Shown here: positions 51,869-60,424 of the stretch, piece by piece
How the letters are laid out: every line of letters begins with the position of its first letter
Position numbering within the stretch: position 1 is the stretch's first letter
Source of the DNA: Saccharothrix sp.
Lineage (GTDB): Bacteria > Actinomycetota > Actinomycetes > Mycobacteriales > Pseudonocardiaceae
Assembly (NCBI RefSeq): GCF_031180885.1
Contig: NZ_JAPSLK010000025.1
Coordinates: 1 to 64,000, forward strand
Length of the DNA stretch: 64,000 nucleotides
Direction of reading: 5' to 3'
Notes under the pieces: generated by a model
The model's input: the letters and a program-made list of their open reading frames with translations, nothing else
The model's database searches: none
What the model was told of the DNA's origin: nothing
Program-made: the position numbers and the translations under genes

Positions 51869-54502
51869 TCAGCAGTGCCGGGTGTCGTCGGGAAGCATGA
51901 GGACGCAGGTCGGGGGTTCGGCGGTGTTCTTCACGTCCGGCACGCGCAGGATGGTGATAGGGCGGTGGTCGCCCGCTCGGCCCGCCCGGAAGTCGATGGC
52001 GCCGGACGCACCGTCGTAGCAGTTACCCCGTGGAGCGTCCGGGGTGGTGGGGCAGGTGAGTTCGAGGAGTTCGTGGGAGATCGCCGCGCGGTTCGGGGTG
52101 CGGGTGGTGGGGTGGGTGCGGGCTGATTGGTTCCAGCGGATTGCGTGCAGGAACAGGCCGGCGCTGTCGTAGGCGATGGCGACCCGTTCACCGATCCACG
52201 GGATCTTGTTCTTGTCCAGCAACGCACCCAGGGCGCGCCACGCCGGTGGGTCCTCGTCGGTGGGCCGGCGCAAGTCGCGCAGGGCGGAGCACAAGGCCGT
52301 CGGGGTGCTCGGCGGCGTGGAGGACAGCCAGTCGCGGTTGTCCAGGACCGCCACGCCACCCAGCGAGACGTACAGGATCTCCTTGCCGGCGTAGTCGGGG
52401 TCGTCGCGCTTGTCGGGTTGGGCGACGAAACGGGCCACGGTGTCGCCGCCCAGGATCGTGGGCAGGTTGCCGGCGCATTCGCCGAGGACGCGGTCCAGGA
52501 AGCCGTCAAATGCGGCCTGCCTTCCCGCGTAGACAGCAATCCTGTTGCCGCACAAGGGCTTTGCGCTGCTCACCGCGCCGTCCCAGTAGCGGAAGGACGC
52601 CTCGCCCACCTGGGCCGCCAGCTCAGCGCGCAGCGACGCCAAGTAACCGTCGCCCGGAATATTGCGCTGTTGGTACACGTCCACCGGCCTCCCCGAGCGG
52701 TCGACGTAGGCCTTCACGATCGCGGCCTGGGCGCGGTTGCCGGGTACGAACTGGAAGTACATCGGGGAACGGGTGGCCACGGAGTCGCCGGTCAGGGTGG
52801 TGCCGATGACCGGAATTCCGTTGTCCCCCAAGGCTGCGATGGCGGTTTCCACCGGGTCCACGGTGCGGCCCATGCCGACCACGCCCATCAGGGATGGATC
52901 GGATGTGAACAGCGGGATGAGGAAGTCGTCGGTCACCTCCCTCGCGCGGTTCATCTCGTAGCCGCCGTTGGCGATGAGCACGCGCAGCAGCGGGCCGTTG
53001 TGGTCGCTGGGGACGTTGTCCTGGGACTGGCGCAGCAGCAGGCCCGTGAGCTGCTCGGTCACCGAGTCGGCGGAACCCAACTCGCCCTCCGGGTTGGTCA
53101 ACTCCGAGAAGTAGACGATGCTGACCAGCGGACGGTCCGGGTCCACCGCGTGCAGGTCCTCGGCCTTCTCGTTGAGTTCGAAGATCGCTCGCTGCGCCGC
53201 CCGAAGCCGTTGGTTGTCGCCGAAGACCTGCGCCGCGCTGTCGCTGTAACCGACGCACTCGCCACCGCGCGCGTCCTCGACCCACCGCACGCCCACGCCC
53301 GCGCGTGGCGACGGCAGGCAGTCGCCGGTGATCCGGGGCCACAGCCACGACCCGCCGGTGGTGGCGGCCAGGGCGAGAGCGATCACCGTGGCCAGGACCA
53401 AAGAAGAACGGCGTGCGAGCACCGGGACCGGTCGTGGGTGGATCGGCTCGACGGCGGTGTCGTCGTCCGGCGACAGGTCAACGGTGATCACCCGCATGCC
53501 GTCACCCAGGAGGCGCTTGCGGTTCGGCCGGTCGACCCAGGCGTCCAGGTCGTCACCGATCCGGTGGACCGGTTGCGCCATACCGGTTTTCGTCAGCCAC
53601 TGCGGGTGATCGCGCATGGTGGCGACGACGAGCAGCGGCGCGTGCGCGGGGGATTCCTTGCGGACGTCGTTGATCAGGTGCAGCAGTTCGCCGCCGGCGT
53701 TGTCCTCGGTGACGTTGTTGAGCAGTACCAACGGGTACATCGTGCGGCGGAAGCGGCGCAAGCGGAAGGTTCCGGTGCCGTAGGCGGTTCTGAGGTCGTT
53801 CAGGAAGGCGTGGACGAGGAGTTTCTTGAGTTCCCACTGGCCTTGCTCGTCCTCTTCGTGGTCCCGCTGGGCGGCGAGGCGTTCGGCGAAACCGACGAAC
53901 CCGGTGGAGTGGCCGGGCAGCGCGAACCGTTGCCGCATCAGCCAACGCGGCTCCGCGCCGAACGGCCACACCCCGCGCGACCAGAGCCAGTAGCGCACGG
54001 GCCGGTGCCAGGCGACGAAGATCGCGAGGAAGAACTGCGCCCACGGCGGGAGCGCCGCCCTGGCAGCGGCGCCGGCTTCGACACGTTCGGGGTCGGGCTC
54101 CTCACGCCGCCTGCGCCACGCCCCGGCGAGCCCGCCGTCCCGAGTCTGCCGCGTGATGTCGTCCACCAGCCGGAAGTGCGGGAACGCCCGCACCCGCTGG
54201 TCGCCGAACCGGTCCTCCGCCAGCCGGTCGCGCACCTCGACGAGCAGCGGGAGGAGCGGGGGCCGCTGTCTCGCGGACACGTCGGCGACCGGCGGGTTCT
54301 CCGCGTCCACCCTGGCGAACAGGACCTTCGGCGGTTCGGCGTCCGCGAGCCGGCGGGCCAGCGCGACCGAGGAGCGCTCGGCGGCGGGCTGCCCGATCAG
54401 GCAGACCAACGGCAACGCCCGTTCGCCGCGCTTCGGCCGGTCCAGCAAGGCTTTCAGCACTCGGGAGACGCTGTGCGGACCGCGTAAGGCAGGGGTGGAC
54501 AA
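51869..54502 (-). CDS. Receptor-like protein: NTPase-like domain, one TM helix, periplasmic-binding domain
   Basis: 877 residues, TTG 54502 after GGGGA. The cytoplasmic part (1-365) looks like a degenerate STAND/AAA NTPase: LVCLIGQPAAERSSVALARRL replaces a normal P-loop, and YPLVLLNNVTEDNAGGELL resembles Walker B. A membrane helix spans about 367-388. The outer part (about 400-870) resembles type-1 periplasmic-binding domains of branched-chain amino-acid receptors (LVSIVYFSEL, LLRVLIANGGYEMN, MGVVGMGRTVDPVETAIAALGDNGIPVIGTT). It would sense an external ligand and signal inside. Probably the last gene of an operon with the methyltransferase and the NB-ARC protein. Confidence 0.75.
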   Translation of the reverse strand: MSTPALRGPHSVSRVLKALLDRPKRGERALPLVCLIGQPAAERSSVALARRLADAEPPKVLFARVDAENPPVADVSARQRPPLLPLLVEVRDRLAEDRFGDQRVRAFPHFRLVDDITRQTRDGGLAGAWRRRREEPDPERVEAGAAARAALPPWAQFFLAIFVAWHRPVRYWLWSRGVWPFGAEPRWLMRQRFALPGHSTGFVGFAERLAAQRDHEEDEQGQWELKKLLVHAFLNDLRTAYGTGTFRLRRFRRTMYPLVLLNNVTEDNAGGELLHLINDVRKESPAHAPLLVVATMRDHPQWLTKTGMAQPVHRIGDDLDAWVDRPNRKRLLGDGMRVITVDLSPDDDTAVEPIHPRPVPVLARRSSLVLATVIALALAATTGGSWLWPRITGDCLPSPRAGVGVRWVEDARGGECVGYSDSAAQVFGDNQRLRAAQRAIFELNEKAEDLHAVDPDRPLVSIVYFSELTNPEGELGSADSVTEQLTGLLLRQSQDNVPSDHNGPLLRVLIANGGYEMNRAREVTDDFLIPLFTSDPSLMGVVGMGRTVDPVETAIAALGDNGIPVIGTTLTGDSVATRSPMYFQFVPGNRAQAAIVKAYVDRSGRPVDVYQQRNIPGDGYLASLRAELAAQVGEASFRYWDGAVSSAKPLCGNRIAVYAGRQAAFDGFLDRVLGECAGNLPTILGGDTVARFVAQPDKRDDPDYAGKEILYVSLGGVAVLDNRDWLSSTPPSTPTALCSALRDLRRPTDEDPPAWRALGALLDKNKIPWIGERVAIAYDSAGLFLHAIRWNQSARTHPTTRTPNRAAISHELLELTCPTTPDAPRGNCYDGASGAIDFRAGRAGDHRPITILRVPDVKNTAEPPTCVLMLPDDTRHC

Positions 54503-54543
54503 AGTTTTCCCCGTTCCTGTGAGGCGTCACCGCGAGTATCGCT

Positions 54544-55137
54544 TCACGTGCCGGAGTCGTTGCGCCCCAAGCCTCCTCCATCGGCCACCGATCGAACCCC
54601 GACCACGACAGCCATGTCCGGCGCCACCTGTACCTCGGTAGCGGTGAGCTGCGCGTGGGTCAGGTAACGCATGCGCAGCACATCCACCTCCCCGGCGTAC
54701 CGCGGCGGCCAAGTGGTGGCAGGCACGAAGTCGTCAAGCACAAGAACCCCACCCGGCGCCAGCAGCCCCACCACACCGTCCGGATCGTCCCGCTTACCGC
54801 CACCATCGCAGAACAGCAGGTCGAACGGCCCGTGCTCACGGAGTGCGGTCCAGTCGCCGGTCAAGACGGTCACGCGGGGGTCGTCGGCGAACAACGCCCG
54901 AGCGGCCCGGGCACGCTCGACATCCCACTCGACAGTGGTGAGCCGAGCCCCGGCAGCCATCCCGGCCACCAACCACGCCGCCCCCACCCCGTAACCCGTG
55001 CCAGACTCCCCAAGCCGCCCACCGGGCTTGCTCGCGGCCAGCACCGCGAGCAACCGACCCGTGGCGTCCCCACTGCTGTGCTCGAACCCGGCGGCTTCGG
55101 CGTTGGCGATCGCCGCGCGCACCAATGCTGGTCTCAT
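54544..55137 (-). CDS. SAM-dependent O-methyltransferase-like protein
   Basis: 197 residues from ATG 55137, overlapping the stop of the NB-ARC gene by 4 bases. Rossmann-type methyltransferase: GGRLGESGTGYGVGAAWLVAGM (SAM loop), LTTVEWDVERARAARALF (acidic loop) and FDLLFCDGGGKRDDPDGVVGLLAPGGVLVLDDF. It is close to caffeoyl-CoA O-methyltransferase-like proteins. The substrate is unknown; the tight coupling suggests that it works with the NB-ARC protein or its product. Confidence 0.88.
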   Translation of the reverse strand: MRPALVRAAIANAEAAGFEHSSGDATGRLLAVLAASKPGGRLGESGTGYGVGAAWLVAGMAAGARLTTVEWDVERARAARALFADDPRVTVLTGDWTALREHGPFDLLFCDGGGKRDDPDGVVGLLAPGGVLVLDDFVPATTWPPRYAGEVDVLRMRYLTHAQLTATEVQVAPDMAVVVGVRSVADGGGLGRNDSGT

Positions 55138-57305
55138 ACCCCGATTGTCGGGGGAGGGTCGAAGCTCTGAGGAGGTTCCAAGCCGGCAAGGAGCGAGCGC
55201 ACCGACTCCGCCTCCGAGAGGCGGCTCTGTGCCCGGTAGAGGCTGTACGCCTGGTGCAGCACCTCGCGGGCCTCCACCTGCTCCCCGACGGCGGCGAGGC
55301 AGCGGCCGAGACCCGCGGTGCTGTCGGCCGCGCCGTAGGCGTTCCCCAGTTGGCGGCGCAGCCGAAGGGCTTCCCGGTACAGCGTGACGGCGGTGTTGTG
55401 GTCGCCGGAGCGGACGTGGACGTCGGCGAGGCAGTCCAGCGACGCCGCTTCGCCGTCGAGGTCGTTCAGCTTTCGCGACAACTCCAGCGACCGGGCGCAG
55501 AGTTCGCGCGCCTGCGCGTGCTCGCCGAGGTGGGCCTGGTAGCTGCCGGCGAGGTTGAGCGCCCTGGCCTCCCACACCGGCGTGCCCGCGTCGCGGAAGA
55601 GGGGCCACGCCAGCATGGCGTGCTCCAGCGCGTTCGCGTAGTTTTCCCGCGCTTCCCACGCGTGGGCGAAGTTCTGGTGCGCCCGCGCCTGCTCGCGCAC
55701 GTCGCCCGTGCGCACCGCCAGTTCCAGCGCCAGGGTCAGGTGCCGTACGGCCTCGTCGTGCGAACCACGTCGCGACGCGGCGAAGCCGAGGTACCGGTGC
55801 GCCTTGCCCAGCAGGCCGTCGTCGTCCAGCGCCCGCGCCGCGTCCAGGGCGTCCTGCCACAGCGCGAAGTGGTCGTGGACGTGACCGCGTCGCCAGTGGA
55901 ACGTGTCGAGCGCGTACGCGAGCTGCCAGACCTTGGCGTGCCAGCGGCGGGCGACGGCGACCTTCCCGGCGGCCAGCAGGCAGGCGTGCTCGGCGTCGAG
56001 CCAGTCGAGCGCAGTGGTGCGGTTCGGGAAGTCCAAGGGGCGGCAGCCGGTCGTCGGTTCGGCGGTCGGCACCCTCGTCCGCTGGCCGTCGACCTGTACG
56101 GACGCGGCCAACGCGGTGTGCAGGTGGAAGTCGACGAACCGCTCCTGCGCGGCGGTCCGGTCGGTGTCGCTGTCGAGCTGTTCGGCTTTCTCCAACGCCC
56201 ATAATCGCACCAGGTCGTGCATGCGGAACCGGCGTGGCGCGTGGTTCTCCACGAGGTGCGCCTCGACCAGGTGCCGCAGGAGCCGTCGGCTCTCCGCGTC
56301 CGACACCGCCGCCAGGCTCGCCACGGCGGCGGTGGTCGTGTCCGGGGCCGTCACCTCGCCGAGCAGCCGGAACACCCGCGCCTCGGCGCCGGGCAGCGCG
56401 CGGTACGACCAGTCGAACACCGCGCGGAGGTCGTGCTGCGGGATCCGGCCGTGGAACGCGTCCAGCCGCCGACCGGCGTCGCGCAGTTCGGCCACGAACT
56501 CGTCCAGCGGGAAGTGCGGGTACATGACCGCCCGGGCGGCGACGATGCTCAGCGCCAGGGGCAGCCGGCCGGTCAGCTCGACCAGGGCGCGGACCGCGTC
56601 CGGTTCGGCCGCGACCCGGTCGGCGCCGAGGTAGCCCGCGAGCATGTCGACCGCGGCTCGTCCGGTCAGCACGTCCAACGACAGCAGCCGTGCGCCGTGC
56701 GCGCTCACCAGGCCGCTCAACGTGTTGCGGCTGGTCACCAGCACGGTGGACGTGCCGCTGCCGGGCAGCAGCGGCAGCACCTGCTCCTCGTCCACGGCGT
56801 TGTCGAGCACGACCAGCACCCGGCGGTCGGCCAGGAGCGTCCGGTAGAGCGCGGCCTGCGCGTCGAGGTCGGCGGGGATCGAGGCGGGCGCGACGTTGAG
56901 CGCGTCCAGGAAGCCCCGGACGGCGACCGCGGGGTCCAGCGGCTTGCCGCCCGGGTCGAACCCGCGCAGGTTGACGTAGAGCTGCCCGTCGGGGAAACGG
57001 GACTGGTTGAGGTGGGCCCAGTGCAGCGCGAGCGACGTCTTCCCGACACCGCCCATGCCGCCGATCGCAGAGATCGCGACGGTCGCGCCGTGCCGAGCGC
57101 CCTCGTCCACGGCTTCCGCGAGCACGGCGAGCTCCGGTTCGCGGCCCGAGAACGAGCGCGGAGCGGCGGGCAGTTGCCGCGGCACGACCGGCCCGGCCGC
57201 GGCGGACCCGTGGATGTGGACGTCGCCGGAGATGGTGCCCGCCTGCACCGCCGTGTGCGGGTTGCCCCCGATGTCGTTGCGTGTCGTGGCGGTGTCGTCC
57301 GCCAT
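55134..57305 (-). CDS. NLR-like NB-ARC/TPR protein with amyloid-type N-terminal motif
   Basis: 723 residues. Residues 8-33 (TRNDIGG..TAVQAGTISGDVHIHG) resemble the N-x-x-G...V-Q-A-G..G motif known for bacterial amyloid-signalling sequences (RHIM-like). The NB-ARC ATPase follows: GMGGVGKTSLAL (Walker A, 83-94), RRVLVVLDNAVDE (Walker B), STVLVTSRN, GRLPLAL (GLPL) and FRMHDLVRLWA (MHD motif). The C-terminal half is TPR (ARAHQNFAHAWEARENYANALEHA and others), ending with YRAQSRLSEAESVRSLLAGL. There is no DNA-binding domain, so it is not an AfsR-type activator in the usual sense. It starts a probable three-gene operon. Confidence 0.85.
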   Translation of the reverse strand: MADDTATTRNDIGGNPHTAVQAGTISGDVHIHGSAAAGPVVPRQLPAAPRSFSGREPELAVLAEAVDEGARHGATVAISAIGGMGGVGKTSLALHWAHLNQSRFPDGQLYVNLRGFDPGGKPLDPAVAVRGFLDALNVAPASIPADLDAQAALYRTLLADRRVLVVLDNAVDEEQVLPLLPGSGTSTVLVTSRNTLSGLVSAHGARLLSLDVLTGRAAVDMLAGYLGADRVAAEPDAVRALVELTGRLPLALSIVAARAVMYPHFPLDEFVAELRDAGRRLDAFHGRIPQHDLRAVFDWSYRALPGAEARVFRLLGEVTAPDTTTAAVASLAAVSDAESRRLLRHLVEAHLVENHAPRRFRMHDLVRLWALEKAEQLDSDTDRTAAQERFVDFHLHTALAASVQVDGQRTRVPTAEPTTGCRPLDFPNRTTALDWLDAEHACLLAAGKVAVARRWHAKVWQLAYALDTFHWRRGHVHDHFALWQDALDAARALDDDGLLGKAHRYLGFAASRRGSHDEAVRHLTLALELAVRTGDVREQARAHQNFAHAWEARENYANALEHAMLAWPLFRDAGTPVWEARALNLAGSYQAHLGEHAQARELCARSLELSRKLNDLDGEAASLDCLADVHVRSGDHNTAVTLYREALRLRRQLGNAYGAADSTAGLGRCLAAVGEQVEAREVLHQAYSLYRAQSRLSEAESVRSLLAGLEPPQSFDPPPTIGV

Positions 57306-57490
57306 TCGGTGCTCCAAGGCGTGTGGGACGAATGAGCGGCAGGGTAGTGGTTGAGCCGTCGTGGTCCGGGGTGTTCGCGTGAACTGGGCTCGCAGCCGCA
57401 CAAATGCGGTTTCGTTGTGGCCTGCGCGAAACGGCTGCGTTGTGCAACGATCCGTCCGTTGTGCGACCGTCGACCGAAGGCCTTCCTGCG

Positions 57491-58519
57491 ATGACCCGAT
57501 TGCTGATCCAGCCCGTGCGGAACAAGGAGGCCAAGCGCAACAGGCAGAAAACGCTGCACAACGACGTGCCCTTCAGCGAACCTCGCTACCGGTCGAAGTT
57601 GGTGGACGGCGAGTGGGCCGCCTTGGAGCGGTTGCACCCGGACGGCCGTGCCCGGTTTTGGGGCACCCGTCCCTTCCTCGACGAGGCCATGAAGCAGGTG
57701 GCGTTGGGTGATGTCGCGCTTTTCGCCTGGGAAGGCCGCATCGGGGCCATCGGCGAGGTCGGTGCGAGCTTCCGCAACCAGGCGTTCGCGGACGAGCTGT
57801 GGAAGGAGCCCGGCGACGCCGACAGCTTCGTCAACGTGTACAGCCTGATCACAGTGGAAGAAGACCTGGCGATCTCCTACGAGGAACTCGCGGACGTTTC
57901 GGATGGCCGGCTGTCGGGGCCGTTCCGGGCCGGTCGGGTGATCACGGACAACGCTCTCGTGCGCCAGGTCCTGGAGGGCCTCGGCAGGCGTGCGGCGGAG
58001 GCCGCGGAGGCAAGCGACAAGTACGTCGAGTCGCAGTTGGAGCAGGGCCTGGTCGTGGAACTCGAGAACTTCTTCGCGTCGAAGGTCACGTACAGCCGCA
58101 CCGCCCGCGACATCACCGTCCACCGGGCCGAGTCCCTGTTGATGACCGAGTACCTGGAGGCGCACTCCGACCGGAAGTTCCAGCGGCTCAGGTCCGGTGC
58201 GGGTATCTCGGACATGTACACGCTCTGGCCCGAGGGCGCGGAGATCATCGAAGCCAAGGGCGGCAGCACGCGCGAACGGGTGCGCCAAGCGGTGGCCCAA
58301 CTCCTGCACTACTCGCTCCACCGCCCGAAGGAGGTCGAAGTAGTGCGGCTGACGGCGTTGTTCCCCGCCCGTCCGGACCGCGACGACGTGCACTTCCTGC
58401 ACAGCGTGGGCATCGACTGCGTGTACCGGAGCGAGCCGGGGAGGTTCGAGCGCCTGGAAGCACCGGCGGCGCGACGGCTCCACATGAAGCCCGTGTGGAA
58501 CGACTGCGTGCCGGAGTAG
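57491..58519 (+). CDS. PD-(D/E)XK nuclease with possible EVE-like N-terminal domain
   Basis: 342 residues from ATG 57491. The N-terminal part (about 45-130: FWGTRPFLDEAMKQVALGDVALFAWEGRIGAIGEVG) looks like a small barrel resembling EVE/PUA-type base readers; this is a weak match. The C-terminal part has a nuclease core: Asp241 in GISDMYT, Glu254-Ala-Lys256 in EIIEAKGGS, and a helix with RVRQAVAQLLHYSLH. Together they suggest a restriction-like endonuclease. It is divergent from the NB-ARC operon with 185 bases between, where CGTTGTG occurs three times. Confidence 0.72.
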   Translation: MTRLLIQPVRNKEAKRNRQKTLHNDVPFSEPRYRSKLVDGEWAALERLHPDGRARFWGTRPFLDEAMKQVALGDVALFAWEGRIGAIGEVGASFRNQAFADELWKEPGDADSFVNVYSLITVEEDLAISYEELADVSDGRLSGPFRAGRVITDNALVRQVLEGLGRRAAEAAEASDKYVESQLEQGLVVELENFFASKVTYSRTARDITVHRAESLLMTEYLEAHSDRKFQRLRSGAGISDMYTLWPEGAEIIEAKGGSTRERVRQAVAQLLHYSLHRPKEVEVVRLTALFPARPDRDDVHFLHSVGIDCVYRSEPGRFERLEAPAARRLHMKPVWNDCVPE

Positions 58520-58522
58520 CGA

Positions 58523-60382
58523 CTACCGGCGCAGCCGCAGGAGGAAGTCCTGCGTCTCGGCGTCGGTCGAGTACAGCCGGCAGCCCGACATGCCGCGGCT
58601 GGCCAGCACCCAGTAGATGTTCAACGCGAGCGGCAGGTACTCCTCGGCGGAGAGCCGGTTGACCCGGTCGTCCGCGCTCTCCGCCGGCTGCGCCACCCAC
58701 CGGTCGTCCCGCCGCACCAGGTCCGGCCCCATGATCACGCCGCCGTAGTCGTACTCGAGGCCCTGGCACGTGTACACGCACCCGACCTGGTCCTGGCCGC
58801 CCGCGTCCGTCGCCCAGAACTTGCGCCCGGGGACGGTCACGGCCCCGGTGCGGTCCCGGTGCTCCACATGCGCGTTCCACGGGCGGCGCCAGGTCCGGTC
58901 CACGCCGTTCCGGTCGGTCCAACGGAGCACGACGTCGTCCACCAGCGGTTGCTTGGCGTCGACTTCGGTCCAGTCCCAGCAGAAACCCGCCGCGATGCGT
59001 GCCGTGAACCCGTGGGCTCCGTGGTGCCGGACCCACGCGTCCAAGTCGTCCGGGTCACGCGCGATGTCGAAGTCGTAGGTGCGCTCGGTCCACGGCTCGG
59101 GCGTCTTGTCCGCGGACAGCAGGCGACTGAGCCAGTTGAGGTAGGACTGAGACCCACCGCACCGGAACTGGCTCTCGAGTTCGACGTGGTGGAATTCGGC
59201 GCCCAGCCGCAGCGCCTCTTCCCGCAACTCGGCGACGCGGTAACCCTCGTTCGGCAGGATCACCTGCCTCTCGTCCAACATGAACAGGCTGACCGGTGCG
59301 CACGTCATGAGCCGCTCGAGTTGCCAACCATTGCGCTCGAGCCGCTGCGCCTCGTCCACCACTGGCACGACCGAGGTGGACGGCGGGTGTGAACTCGGGT
59401 GGCCGAACATGCCCCTGGCGCCGTCGACCCCCTCGACGTCGCGTTTGAGCTGCGCGAGGAGGGTGCCGGACGGAGTGAGGTACCTGGCCTCCGTCCTGAT
59501 GGACGGCTGCCGGCGCGTGAGGTCCACGACCAGTCTGAGGGCGATCACGGACTTGCCGGTCCCGGGGCCGCCGGACACGACGATCACCCGCTTGCGCTGC
59601 GCGGTCACGTCGGTCGCCGCTTTCCACACCAGCGCTTGCGCCTCCAGTTGGGCGCCGATCAGCCGGAACCGGGATCGCTGGTCCAACACGTCGCCGATGC
59701 CGTCCAGCAGCTTGGTCGACGGCCGGGGTTCGAGCGCGAGGAACGCAGCCAACTGCGCCTCGGCCGGTGACACCAGGTCGCCGCACCGCAACAGCCCCGC
59801 GAGGGTTCCTGGGTCCGGTTCGGCCAGCTCACGACGTCCCAGCACCGCCACGTCACCGCTGCCGACGCTGCCCCGGACCGATTCGGCGAGCAGCGCCGTC
59901 GACCGGTCGTCGGCGTTGTGCAGCACCGCGGCAGCGCGGAACTCCAGCCGCAGGACCTCGTCCTCGAGCCACTGCTCCAGGTGCCCGACGTACCCGGCGG
60001 CCTGCCGGCAGGGGTGCCCCCGGTGCTCGCCGCGGGTCTCGACCAGAGCCGTGCCGGCGGTCGCGATCTTGTCCCACTGCTTGAGTTCGACCACCACGCC
60101 GGTGACGCCGCCGTCCGGTCGTGCACCGAGGACCAGTGCGTCGATCCGCTCGGAAGTCCTGGGTAACTCGTACTCGAACAACAGGGCGAGGTCCCGCAGC
60201 CCGGCTCGGACGAGGGCATCGACGAGCACCGGCCAACTGTTGCGCCAACTCCGAAACTCGGCGTCGCCGGGCGGCTCACCACGTCGCCTGCGGAAGTCCT
60301 CCGCGCACCGCTCCACGAACGCTTCGGGAGCGGATCGCAGCCACTCGTCCGCCTCGCCGACCGTGCCCAGGTACACCTGCAT
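58523..60382 (-). CDS. Nuclease-DUF2075 ATPase/helicase fusion
   Basis: 619 residues from ATG 60382. The N-terminal domain has a PD-(D/E)XK-like core: FEYELPRTSERIDALVLG with Asp81, and VVVELKQWDK with Glu99 and Lys101, then RQAAGYVGHLEQW. The rest is a DUF2075-type P-loop ATPase: GGPGTGKSVIALRLV (271-285), VVPVVDEAQRLERNGWQLE, ELESQFRCGGSQSYLNWLSRLL and CVYTCQGLEYDYGGVIMGPDL. Such proteins are common in defence islands. Its 3' end is 3 bases from the nuclease gene on the other strand. Confidence 0.88.
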   Translation of the reverse strand: MQVYLGTVGEADEWLRSAPEAFVERCAEDFRRRRGEPPGDAEFRSWRNSWPVLVDALVRAGLRDLALLFEYELPRTSERIDALVLGARPDGGVTGVVVELKQWDKIATAGTALVETRGEHRGHPCRQAAGYVGHLEQWLEDEVLRLEFRAAAVLHNADDRSTALLAESVRGSVGSGDVAVLGRRELAEPDPGTLAGLLRCGDLVSPAEAQLAAFLALEPRPSTKLLDGIGDVLDQRSRFRLIGAQLEAQALVWKAATDVTAQRKRVIVVSGGPGTGKSVIALRLVVDLTRRQPSIRTEARYLTPSGTLLAQLKRDVEGVDGARGMFGHPSSHPPSTSVVPVVDEAQRLERNGWQLERLMTCAPVSLFMLDERQVILPNEGYRVAELREEALRLGAEFHHVELESQFRCGGSQSYLNWLSRLLSADKTPEPWTERTYDFDIARDPDDLDAWVRHHGAHGFTARIAAGFCWDWTEVDAKQPLVDDVVLRWTDRNGVDRTWRRPWNAHVEHRDRTGAVTVPGRKFWATDAGGQDQVGCVYTCQGLEYDYGGVIMGPDLVRRDDRWVAQPAESADDRVNRLSAEEYLPLALNIYWVLASRGMSGCRLYSTDAETQDFLLRLRR

Positions 60383-60424
60383 GATCAAGGACTACCAGTC
60401 TGGCACCGTGTGCGTGTGCGATCG

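Noticed and set aside
51590-52126. Rightward gene before the receptor gene
   Set aside because: Half of it is antisense to the receptor coding end, and the product has no domain, signal or good ribosome site.
55134-57305. AfsR/SARP-type transcription activator
   Set aside because: NB-ARC and TPR parts match, but there is no OmpR-like DNA-binding domain at the N-terminus, so a direct transcription role is not supported.
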